A stretch of DNA of 14,563 bases from CAYUIS01 sp964444825 (GTDB lineage Bacteria > Chloroflexota > Anaerolineae > B4-G1), in contig CAYUIS010000139.1 in NCBI GenBank assembly GCA_964444825.1, positions 1 to 14,563 of the forward strand, read 5' to 3'. Both the position numbers and the translations under genes were made by a program. Under the pieces are notes generated by a model. The model saw only the letters and a program-made list of their open reading frames with translations. It did not search any database and was not told the DNA's origin. Positions 7,652 to 14,357 of the stretch are shown in pieces. Each line of letters starts with the position of its first letter. Position 1 is the first letter of the stretch.

Positions 7652-9009
7652 CGCTAGCAAAGAATGTGTACAACGCCTTGGAGGACATCGTCGGCGCGAA
7701 GAATATCTCCGACGATCCGGCGGTGCTCGATTCGTACCGCTACTCACTGGCGCACACGGCCATTCACCTCGGTCCCTATTACGACACGTTCACGCCGAGA
7801 GGGACGGCAGTCCTGCTGCCGGGGAGCACAGAAGAGGTCCAGGCCATCGTCAAGCTGTGCAACAAGTACAAGATCAAGTTCAAGGCCGCCAGCACCTTCT
7901 GGTCCGCCCAGGGGTACCCTTCAGAAGAGGACACCATCCAGTTGGACATGCGTCGGATGGACCGAGTTCTGGAGATAGACGAGAAGAACATGTTCGCCGT
8001 GATCGAGCCGGGCGTCATCGGGGCCACGCTGCAGGCCGAGACTATGAAGGTAGGGCTGAACACGCACCTCCCGGGATCNNNNNNNNNNNNNNNNNNNNNN
8101 NNNNNNNNNNNNNNNNNNNNNNNNNNNNNNNNNNNNNNNNNNNNNNNNNNNNNNNNNNNNNNNNNNNNNNNNNNNNNNTACATGATATGGGACGCTGGCA
8201 TCGGGTATCTGGCGCACCGGCAGTACAACATGTTTGGCCGCGACTTGAAATACGCCATGGTCAAAATCCTCACTGACCCCACCAAAACGCTGGAGGACCT
8301 GGAGGAGCTTCTGGAGGACCCGGAAGTGCGACGGGTCACGGAGGAATCCAAGCGCGACTTCCAGATCGTGCTGGCCGGCATGACCCCACGGGACATCGAG
8401 TGGCAGGAGAAGGCGTTTGATGAAATCCTGGCCAGGACCGGTGGCTGGAAAGTGGAGGCCATGAACGAGCCCGAGATAAACAAGTGGATGCTCCTCTACC
8501 TGATCAGGCTGGGGCACAAGAACCTGAACCTCGTCTTCGGCGGGTCGTATGACGGTTGCTTTGGCTTTCTCGGCGCTATCGACTTTGGGACATCCAACGC
8601 CGAGGAAGCGGCTCAGTTCAAGAAGGAATGGGAAAAACAGGGGGCCATAGTCGAAGCCGGAGGCGACTGTATGATGGGGCCGATAGGCGGCCAGGGGGGA
8701 GGGGGCACCGGCCTGTGGGAGAACTTTACCTGCTTCGATCCGTATGACAAGGAGTCGGTCGAGGGAACGCTCGAGTTCTTTGATGCCTGCACCGAGTTCG
8801 GGCTGAAAAGGGGATGGGGCGTGGGCATGGAGAAGTGGAATTCTCAAAACCGCGGGTCCGATGGTAGGACGACACCCAAAGAGGAGCGCGATAGAATTCA
8901 TCTATCCGCGCCGCAGCCATCTATGTTTCGTTACCAGCACAAGGTCAGGGAGGCCCTGAACCCGAACGACCTGGGGGATGCGTACTACGAAACGCTGGAG
9001 GATTCATGA
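7648..9009 (+). CDS. Second FAD-binding oxidoreductase (FAD_binding_4 family), interrupted by assembly gap
   Basis: A paralogue of the flavoprotein at 4837, coupled to the Fe-S gene by the overlap ATGA. The visible N-terminal 143 residues contain LPGSTEEVQAIVKLCNKYKI, QLDMRRMDRVLEIDEKN and FAVIEPGVIGATLQAE, which align with the first flavoprotein. A run of 100 N follows, and the frame resumes at YMIWDAGIGYLAHRQYNM. The C-terminal part includes a Gly-rich GPIGGQGGGGTGLWENFTCF and ends ALNPNDLGDAYYETLEDS. The stretch that should hold the rest of the FAD domain is missing. In the first paralogue the matching interval is about 120 residues, whereas 100 N would encode only 33. The gene is probably intact in the organism and simply unsequenced here. 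With the first flavoprotein and the Fe-S subunit it would make a heteromeric dehydrogenase resembling GlcDEF in organisation. Confidence 0.85.
   Translation: MTLAKNVYNALEDIVGAKNISDDPAVLDSYRYSLAHTAIHLGPYYDTFTPRGTAVLLPGSTEEVQAIVKLCNKYKIKFKAASTFWSAQGYPSEEDTIQLDMRRMDRVLEIDEKNMFAVIEPGVIGATLQAETMKVGLNTHLPGXXXXXXXXXXXXXXXXXXXXXXXXXXXXXXXXXXYMIWDAGIGYLAHRQYNMFGRDLKYAMVKILTDPTKTLEDLEELLEDPEVRRVTEESKRDFQIVLAGMTPRDIEWQEKAFDEILARTGGWKVEAMNEPEINKWMLLYLIRLGHKNLNLVFGGSYDGCFGFLGAIDFGTSNAEEAAQFKKEWEKQGAIVEAGGDCMMGPIGGQGGGGTGLWENFTCFDPYDKESVEGTLEFFDACTEFGLKRGWGVGMEKWNSQNRGSDGRTTPKEERDRIHLSAPQPSMFRYQHKVREALNPNDLGDAYYETLEDS
8079..8178. other. Assembly gap of 100 N
   Basis: Exactly 100 undetermined bases, the usual placeholder for a scaffold gap of unknown length. 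It lies inside a coding region. The frames on both sides happen to agree, but the real length is probably nearer 350-450 bp by comparison with the paralogue. Confidence 0.97.
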
Positions 9010-9257
9010 TCTGAGGGTTTGAACGAGAATCGCGATCCGGCTCAGTAGCTTGCCCCGAACTAGGATGCGAGTATGATAATCCATCGAACACCGTCAAGTT
9101 TGTTTGACCAACAGGTGATTCAGTTCGTTCAACAACGCTCGAAAGCGACTATCACATCGCGTTGACTTTGAGCCAGTGCCTCGCGGTTGGAATGTGCACG
9201 TCACCTGGGGGTGGATCTGGCCAATTGAACTCTAGCCAACACCTCTCCATAGTGCAC
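9010..9257 (+). other. Non-coding stretch upstream of the MarR operon promoter
   Basis: This is the upstream part of a ~320-bp gap with no gene. I find no intrinsic terminator for the redox operon. A perfect 8-bp palindrome, AGTGCACT (9251-9258), touches the -35 element of the next promoter and might be a secondary regulator site. Confidence 0.4.
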
Positions 9258-9286
9258 TTGACAACCGAGTCGTCCTCCCATATAAT
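9258..9286 (+). promoter_or_regulatory. Perfect-consensus sigma70 promoter of the MarR operon
   Basis: TTGACA (9258-9263) and TATAAT (9281-9286) are separated by 17 bp; both hexamers are exact consensus. The start would lie near 9293, about 37 nt before the marR start codon. Such a strong promoter would normally need a repressor, and a dyad overlaps it. Confidence 0.9.
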
Positions 9287-9298
9287 TAGATCGTCTAA
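9286..9298 (+). promoter_or_regulatory. MarR-type operator overlapping the -10 and start site
   Basis: TTAGA (9286-9290) and TCTAA (9294-9298) are inverted around TCG, and outer bases partly extend the symmetry (9283-9284 with 9300-9301). The dyad begins at the last base of the -10 and covers the expected transcription start. AT-rich dyads of this TTAGA-n3-TCTAA kind are common MarR-family sites, so autorepression by the adjacent regulator is likely. Whether it lifts on a ligand is not visible. Confidence 0.7.
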
Positions 9299-9329
9299 CT
9301 AAATTGTCGCTTGGAAGGAGAAGGGCTGG

Positions 9330-9782
9330 ATGACCAACAAAGCGTTATCGGCCGAAGATCGTCTCCTAAACATGTTCCGTTGTCTACTGAAAATGGCCCT
9401 TGGCCAAAACCCCCTGGAAGATAGCGGTATGACGCTACCACAGCTTACACTGCTCGACTGGATCGCCGCTTCACCCGGTTGTAGCGTGAGCGAGATCGCG
9501 GATGGCCTAGACCTAACCGCTCCCACCGTCAGCGTGGGAGTGCGCCGCCTGGAAGAGGTAGGTTTGCTGGAACGCCAGCCTAACCCAGACGACGGACGTT
9601 CTATCCGACTCTTTTTGACGGTGAAGGGTCGGGCACTGCAGGAACGGGCCCTGGCTTTTCGCCGAGAGAAAATGCAGCAATTGCTCGGCGGTCTGACGTC
9701 CGAGGAAACCGCCACGCTGCTGGCTCTGATGGAAAAGGCCATGGATGCTGCTGTAGATGCAGGCCACGCGGAAGCCTACTAG
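9330..9782 (+). CDS. MarR family transcriptional regulator
   Basis: A dimeric winged-helix repressor, 150 aa, the usual family length. GGAAGGAG (9313-9320) lies 9 nt before the ATG. The winged helix spans ~35-100. SVSEIADGLDLTAPTVSVGV holds the helix-turn-helix with recognition helix ~64-76, followed by RRLEEVGLLERQPNPDDGRS and the wing DDGRSIRLFLT (87-97). Helices at both ends form the dimer interface. The first gene behind the strong promoter, it is followed 28 nt later by a membrane protein gene. It probably represses its own operon through the dyad at 9286-9298. The only cysteines are C18 and C51; nothing in the sequence identifies the inducer (phenolics, oxidants, heme and metals are all known for the family). 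Confidence 0.93.
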   Translation: MTNKALSAEDRLLNMFRCLLKMALGQNPLEDSGMTLPQLTLLDWIAASPGCSVSEIADGLDLTAPTVSVGVRRLEEVGLLERQPNPDDGRSIRLFLTVKGRALQERALAFRREKMQQLLGGLTSEETATLLALMEKAMDAAVDAGHAEAY

Positions 9783-9810
9783 TTCTCATAAATAAGTACT
9801 GGGAGGTGGA

Positions 9811-10638
9811 ATGATGAAAAAGAACGAACGACTTGGCGCCATTCTAGCGTTCATTGGTGCACTGTTGGGCATTGTCGGACACTTTGTGATATTCCTCAAG
9901 TGGTACGAGCCGGCAATGATGGCAGAGTCCGCCGAGCCGGGGTGTGAAATACTCCTCAAGTACATCATGCCCATCCTGTTTGATGTCGGTGTCCTTGGTG
10001 GGGCGCTGTTTGTCGTGAGTGGCTACGGCTTTCTCACCGCCCGGCAATGGGCCTTTCCACTGTCGGTGATCGCGATCGTGCTGGCCCTGCAGGGCAGTTG
10101 GTTTGTCAACGTGCCTTTTATGGCCGCTGACCTGCCCCCGGTCTACTTTACCATCTTTTGGCCCTACGTGGTTCTCTATTTCCTCTTGATGCGGCTTGTG
10201 GGGCGAGTTCCCTGGAACCGCACGCTACTGGCCCTGGGGACCGGCATGACCTACGTCTTTTGCCTGATGAACGGCATTGCAAGCACAAGCCGCATGATCA
10301 CCATCGGGTCGCCGCTCTTTGTAGCGGTACAGCGGCTGCACTGGTTCGCCATGGTGGGATGGGGTGTGGTCACAGTGGGGGTTCTGCTGCGCCCCAGCGA
10401 GTGGATTCGGGTCGTGGGCCTGGTGTCCGGGGTGGTGGAAGTCATGGTCGGAATCCCGCTTGCCATCGCCACGGCCATCAGCCTGGGCAGGTTCTCCATG
10501 TTCGCCACGGCGCCGATATTCAGCCTGGCGCTGGTCGTGGTGTTCGTGTGGCCGGCCTTGTGGCAGAGGTTCACTGGATCCCCTGCGGAAAAGCTCGGTG
10601 GATCCTCGGTGGGCACGCCCACTACCCAGGTAGCATAG
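9811..10638 (+). CDS. Polytopic membrane protein of unknown function, about 8 TM
   Basis: I do not recognise the family. The 275-residue product has about eight hydrophobic segments: ~10-30, 48-73, 80-100, 112-131, 138-158, 168-193, 198-222 and 228-250. It then has a short polar tail rich in Gly, Ser and Thr. Two histidines fall in or near membrane segments: H24 (VGHFVIFLKW) and H177 (QRLHWFAMVGWG). No enzymatic motif, ATP-binding site or transporter signature is evident. GGAGG (9802-9806) lies 4 nt before the ATG at 9811 and 7 nt before a second ATG at 9814, so translation may begin at the second. It is co-transcribed with marR and lies 99 nt upstream of the 12-TM gene. A role as a subunit or accessory of that protein is a guess from position only. 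Confidence 0.8.
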   Translation: MMKKNERLGAILAFIGALLGIVGHFVIFLKWYEPAMMAESAEPGCEILLKYIMPILFDVGVLGGALFVVSGYGFLTARQWAFPLSVIAIVLALQGSWFVNVPFMAADLPPVYFTIFWPYVVLYFLLMRLVGRVPWNRTLLALGTGMTYVFCLMNGIASTSRMITIGSPLFVAVQRLHWFAMVGWGVVTVGVLLRPSEWIRVVGLVSGVVEVMVGIPLAIATAISLGRFSMFATAPIFSLALVVVFVWPALWQRFTGSPAEKLGGSSVGTPTTQVA

Positions 10639-10737
10639 CTAGCTTGGCATAGCCTCTATGGTGGATGTGCACTCCTACGGTGCAGACGCCGGCAGGAAGC
10701 GCCGGGAAGTAGACACGTCAGGCAAAGGTTAGCAGAC

Positions 10738-12135
10738 ATGCGAGCAATACTCAAACGACTCGACTACCTAACGCGATCCACGTCGGGGTTGCTTTTGATG
10801 GCCACCGCGTGGGATGCGCTGATCGTAGCCCTCTTAGGGATGCTCTCGGCTCCTATGAGGGAGATCGTGAACCTTCCCATCTCCCTGGTAGAGGCGGAGC
10901 GGGTGGGGCGGATCATCATGGTCTACCACGCACTGGCCGTCCCTTTCGTGGCCGCCATTGCCTACTTGATGCTGGAAATGGTGCCCACGACTGAGGAACT
11001 GGCCAGGACCATCCGGCGCGCCATCACGCCCGGCTTTATGCTGGCGAGTGTGGGGGCATTGACGTTCGCCTACCTGGGGCGCAACTGGTTGTTCCACGGC
11101 GTGTTTCTGCTGGGGATGTCGCTGGTGTTCTATGCTGGTGTGTTATTGGCCGTGGGGCTCTGGCCCTGGCGTCATCCAAATCAGGATCCGGCCTATGCGC
11201 ACGTGGGCTCGCTTTCACTGGAACGGGTGGCCGTTTTTGTCACGGCCGTGGCGATGCTGGTGTCGGTGCTCATCGGTGCGGGGGTGGGTGCGTTTTTCGG
11301 CAACGGGTTTGAGGCGGTGTTGGCCGAGGACATTGTGCGTGAGGAGCACAACCTGGGCGAGTTGGCCGTTATCTCGCACCTGCACATCATGCTGGCGCTG
11401 GTTGACGTGGCCATCTTTTTGCTGGTCGTGGTTAAGTTCGATCTAAAGGGGATGCTGCACAAGATCGCTATGCCCTTGACCATCGTGGGAACGCTGGTGA
11501 TGGCCCTCGGCTGCTGGGGCGTGCTCGTGTGGGAAGAGATCGCGCACGCCATCATCTATGCCGGGAGTAGCCTGGTGCTCCTGGGTGCGCTTCTGATGAC
11601 CATCGCCGGCATAGATCGGCTGATCAAGACCCGGTTGAATGAGCGGCAAGTCGCCCGTCCGACGCTGGGACAAAAGCTGGGCGCGTTGCTGCACAACCCC
11701 CTCCATTTTGGTCTCTTTTTCCAGATGATCTGGCTCCAGGTGGTGATGGTCTTTCCAGGGCTGTATACGGCCGTCAAACTGGACGAGATCTTTCGCGTCT
11801 GGCCTCTTGAGGCCGAGCAGCGACTCCTCACCGGTCATTGGCATATCCTGGCCACCGTCTCGGCGGTGATGATGGTCCTGCTGGTCGCCGACCGCCTGAA
11901 CGTGCGCGGTTGGATGCGGCACGTTTTGGGTTGGGGCATACTCCTGGGCGCCAATCTGGCCTTCACCATCGCGGTCTTTTACGAGTTCCTGCCGCCGGAA
12001 GCCGATCGAGGTTGGACCATCCCATTCCTGGACGTCGGCATCGCGGTGGCTCTCGTCTCCCTGGCCTTGTTTCTAGGGCGGCGGTTGGTGGACCTGTTCC
12101 TGGACAAGGGTCTGTGGACAGAGGGAATGGGGTAG
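10738..12135 (+). CDS. 12-TM histidine-rich membrane protein, heme-copper-oxidase-subunit-I-like, internally repeated
   Basis: A 465-residue protein with about 12 TM segments: ~18-38, 57-80, 97-115, 117-142, 163-186, 208-232, 243-262, 267-290, 323-343, 364-384, 393-414 and 428-448. Histidines sit at the start of TM2 (H64, VYHALAVPF), TM6 (H214 and H216, SHLHIMLA) and TM10 (H367 and H369, GHWHILATVSAVMM). TM10 resembles the HxH helix X of heme-copper oxidase subunit I, and TM2 resembles its helix II. No His-His pair is seen in TM7; H241 lies just before it and H270 is in TM8, so a normal CuB site is absent. TM5-8 and TM9-12 align without gaps at H, H, I, V, LLV and G, implying internal duplication. 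An AAGG (10725-10728) precedes the ATG by 9 nt. Two small hairpins (10668-10684, 10689-10705) lie in the upstream gap. The heme-binding role is inferred; NnrS-like or other heme membrane families are alternatives. Confidence 0.6.
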   Translation: MRAILKRLDYLTRSTSGLLLMATAWDALIVALLGMLSAPMREIVNLPISLVEAERVGRIIMVYHALAVPFVAAIAYLMLEMVPTTEELARTIRRAITPGFMLASVGALTFAYLGRNWLFHGVFLLGMSLVFYAGVLLAVGLWPWRHPNQDPAYAHVGSLSLERVAVFVTAVAMLVSVLIGAGVGAFFGNGFEAVLAEDIVREEHNLGELAVISHLHIMLALVDVAIFLLVVVKFDLKGMLHKIAMPLTIVGTLVMALGCWGVLVWEEIAHAIIYAGSSLVLLGALLMTIAGIDRLIKTRLNERQVARPTLGQKLGALLHNPLHFGLFFQMIWLQVVMVFPGLYTAVKLDEIFRVWPLEAEQRLLTGHWHILATVSAVMMVLLVADRLNVRGWMRHVLGWGILLGANLAFTIAVFYEFLPPEADRGWTIPFLDVGIAVALVSLALFLGRRLVDLFLDKGLWTEGMG

Positions 12136-12139
12136 GACG

Positions 12140-13063
12140 ATGGCAACGCCCTCCGACTCCGGTGTGACCTCTGCCGCCACGCCGATGAAGCGATCTCGAG
12201 ACCGCACGGGAGAAAAGCTGCGTGGCTATTGGTCGCTTATCAAGAGCCTGCAGACGCTGCTCCTGCTGGCGACAGGGCTGACCGGATATCTGAGCGCCCG
12301 GCCGGACGATCTGACGATAACGACCGTTCTGATGATGCTTTTGAGCCTGTTTGCCGCCATCAGCGGGACCACCGCCCTCAACATGGTCTTTGATCGGGAC
12401 ATCGACGCGCGGATGGGACGTACGGCTAAGCGACCGCTGCCAGCGGGAACCCTCGCCCTGCCGGCGGCGACAGCGTTTGGCGGAATCCTCATCTTTGTGG
12501 GCGTGGGGATCGCCTTTGGGCTGGGAGGGCTGTTTGGCCTGGTCGTGACTGCCGGCGTGTTCCTTGACCTGGTGGTCTATACCATCTGGCTCAAGCGGCG
12601 CTCAGCCTGGGCCATCGTCCTTGGTGGCGTATCCGGGGGAATGCCGGTCCTGGCTGGACGGGCGCTAGGCACTGGACAGGTAGATGTGCTGGGGCTCTTG
12701 TTGGCGCTGTCGGTGCTGACGTGGATCCCCTCACACATCATCACGCTGGCCATCAAGTACGACGACGACTACCGGCACGCCGGAATCCCCACCTGGCCCA
12801 ACGTGTATGGGTTTGCTTCGGCTCGCCGGTTCGTCGCTCTAGCGAACGGGTTGCGGGTGATCACCCTGTTCTCCGTCGGGTGGATGTTGAGAATCTGTCC
12901 TTACAGCCTGGGACTGTTGAGCCTGTCCGGGGTCGTGATGCTTGGGCTTTCGATCTGGGCGATTGTGCGGCCGTCGGAGCGGCTTAACTATGGGTTGTTC
13001 AAGTTCGCATCCGTGCATATGCTTGGCTCGATGGTGCTTATCACGCTCGGGGCGATGATCTGA
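12140..13063 (+). CDS. ctaB: Heme O synthase-like protoheme IX farnesyltransferase (UbiA superfamily, CtaB/CyoE)
   Basis: Integral membrane prenyltransferase expected to add a farnesyl group to heme b, giving heme O for terminal oxidases. It is 307 aa with about nine hydrophobic segments after a polar N-terminus of ~30 residues. The first Asp-rich motif is N81-MVFDRDIDARMGRT with D85, D87 and D89, followed by KRPLPAG. VVYTIWLKRRSAWAIVLGGV (146-164 region) and the following GGMPVLAGRALGTG match the CyoE signature. The second motif is IKYDDDYRHAGIPTWPNVYG (206-224 region), whose 'DDYxxAGIP' is characteristic of heme O synthases rather than of menaquinone or chlorophyll prenyltransferases. Deviations are KSLQ in place of the usual KPR-type start and IPSH instead of a PHFW-like stretch. 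It begins 4 nt after the stop of the 12-TM gene, so the two are probably translated together. It could prenylate another tetrapyrrole. Confidence 0.8.
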   Translation: MATPSDSGVTSAATPMKRSRDRTGEKLRGYWSLIKSLQTLLLLATGLTGYLSARPDDLTITTVLMMLLSLFAAISGTTALNMVFDRDIDARMGRTAKRPLPAGTLALPAATAFGGILIFVGVGIAFGLGGLFGLVVTAGVFLDLVVYTIWLKRRSAWAIVLGGVSGGMPVLAGRALGTGQVDVLGLLLALSVLTWIPSHIITLAIKYDDDYRHAGIPTWPNVYGFASARRFVALANGLRVITLFSVGWMLRICPYSLGLLSLSGVVMLGLSIWAIVRPSERLNYGLFKFASVHMLGSMVLITLGAMI

Positions 13064-13079
13064 AGGACACCCGGCAGGG

Positions 13080-14255
13080 TCAGAATCCCCCCCGCAGCTT
13101 CTCCAGCGCAACCCGCATGCGCTCCAACGCCTCGGTGAGGGTTGCGCGCGGACAGCCAAAGTTCAGACGCACAAAACCCTCTCCTTCCGGGCCGAAAGCC
13201 TTTCCATCGTTGAGGGCCACCCGAGCGTGCTCAAGGAAGAACTCGCACGGAGGCCCTGTGATACCCACCTCGCGGCAGTCGAGCCAGGCCAGGAAGGTGC
13301 CCTCCGGTCTGTGACATCTGATGCCAGGCATGTGGGTGGCGATGTACTCCAGCAGATAGTCGCGGTTTGCCTCTAGGTACACGAGCAGCTCGTCCAGCCA
13401 TTCCTGCCCGTCACGGTAGGCGGCCAGGGCCGCCGCGTAGCCGAGCACGTTGACGTGGGATATTAGATGCGGCAGGGTCTTTTTGAGCCTGGCGCGCAGA
13501 TCGGGGTTCTGGACCACACATACTGAACAGGAAAGCCCGGCGACGTTGTAGGTTTTGCTGGGTGCAAAGAGGGTGATCGTCTGTGCGGCCACCTCTGGAT
13601 CAAGCGAGGCAGTCGGGATGTGCGGATGTCCCTGGAACACCAGGTCGCAGTGGATCTCGTCGGAGCAAATCACGACACCGTGGCGCAGGCATATCTCGGC
13701 CAGGCGCTCCAACTCGGCCCTCTCAAAGACCCGGCCGACCGGGTTATGGGGACTGCAGAACAGGAAAGTCGAGGTTCGATCCGTGATCGCCCCTTCGAAA
13801 GCTTCGAAATCGTGCTCGTATCGCGCCTGCCCCTCGATCAGCGGCACGATTTTGCAGGTGCGCCCTATCTCTGCTGGAGAGGTCAGCATCGGCGGGTAGA
13901 CGGGGGTCTCTACCAGTACCTCGTCGCCCGGCTCGCCGACGGCGTAGCAGGCCAGGCTAAACCCTGTCACTACCCCAGAGAAGAAGAATATATCATCCGT
14001 CTCGACTTGCCAGCCGTACAACCGAGCCAAGCGCTCCTGAACCACCTCCCGGAGGCTGTGTGGCGGCAACCCATAGCCAAAGACGCCGTGCGCCACGCGC
14101 TCCTGCAGCGCCTGGATCACCGGCTGCGGCGCGCTAAAGTCCATATCGGCCACCCACAGGGGCAGCACGTCCTCGTTTCCGTCCTTGTTGTACTGACGCC
14201 ATTTGGCGCTGTCGCTGTGGAGCCGATCGATGATGTGGTCAAAGTCGTGAGGCAC
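13080..14255 (-). CDS. PLP-dependent aminotransferase / cystathionine beta-lyase, MalY/PatB family
   Basis: A fold-type I PLP enzyme of the group that cleaves the C-S bond of cystathionine or cysteine conjugates (PatB, MalY) or acts as an aminotransferase; cytosolic. I chose the GTG at 14255 (391 aa) because AGGAG (complement of 14263-14267) sits 7 nt upstream. The longer frame from 14312 would start upstream of the probable transcript start. Landmarks are PLWVADMDFSAPQPVIQAL, HGVFGYG, ETPVYPPM, CSPHNPVGRVF (N171 contacts the cofactor), SDEIHCDLVF (D199 pairs with the pyridine nitrogen) and APSKTYNVAGL (K234 forms the Schiff base). The C-terminal VRLNFGCPR holds the carboxylate-binding Arg. 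The PxWVADMDF and SDEIHCDL strings are typical of MalY/PatB. It is convergent with the heme O synthase gene, 16 bp apart, and transcribed alone. Confidence 0.92.
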   Translation of the reverse strand: MPHDFDHIIDRLHSDSAKWRQYNKDGNEDVLPLWVADMDFSAPQPVIQALQERVAHGVFGYGLPPHSLREVVQERLARLYGWQVETDDIFFFSGVVTGFSLACYAVGEPGDEVLVETPVYPPMLTSPAEIGRTCKIVPLIEGQARYEHDFEAFEGAITDRTSTFLFCSPHNPVGRVFERAELERLAEICLRHGVVICSDEIHCDLVFQGHPHIPTASLDPEVAAQTITLFAPSKTYNVAGLSCSVCVVQNPDLRARLKKTLPHLISHVNVLGYAAALAAYRDGQEWLDELLVYLEANRDYLLEYIATHMPGIRCHRPEGTFLAWLDCREVGITGPPCEFFLEHARVALNDGKAFGPEGEGFVRLNFGCPRATLTEALERMRVALEKLRGGF

Positions 14256-14302
14256 AGTCTCTCTCCTGTTTGGGATTAGGGGCAAGTAACTAACGCCGGG
14301 GA

Positions 14303-14331
14303 ATAATAGCACACGCCCACTGGCTAGTCAA
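14303..14331 (-). promoter_or_regulatory. Sigma70 promoter of the PatB-like gene
   Basis: On the minus strand, TTGACT (14331-14326) and TATTAT (14308-14303) are separated by 17 bp and each match 5/6 consensus bases. Transcription would begin near 14296, giving a leader of about 40 nt before the GTG at 14255. This supports the GTG start over the upstream one. Confidence 0.75.
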
Positions 14332-14336
14332 ACTAG
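14324..14336. promoter_or_regulatory. Dyad overlapping the -35 of the PatB-like promoter
   Basis: CTAGT (14324-14328) and ACTAG (14332-14336) are perfect inverted arms around CAA, and the dyad contains the whole -35 hexamer. This could be an operator. No regulator gene is adjacent, and 5-bp arms can arise by chance. Confidence 0.35.
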
Positions 14337-14357
14337 GTTGGTAAGCCGTAAGCCGTA

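Noticed and set aside
10738..12135. Heme A synthase (CtaA) as the identity of the 12-TM protein
   Set aside because: CtaA often neighbours CtaB and has 4-TM repeats, but it has 8 helices and an EW-HR type motif. Here there are about 12 helices and HxH pairs instead.
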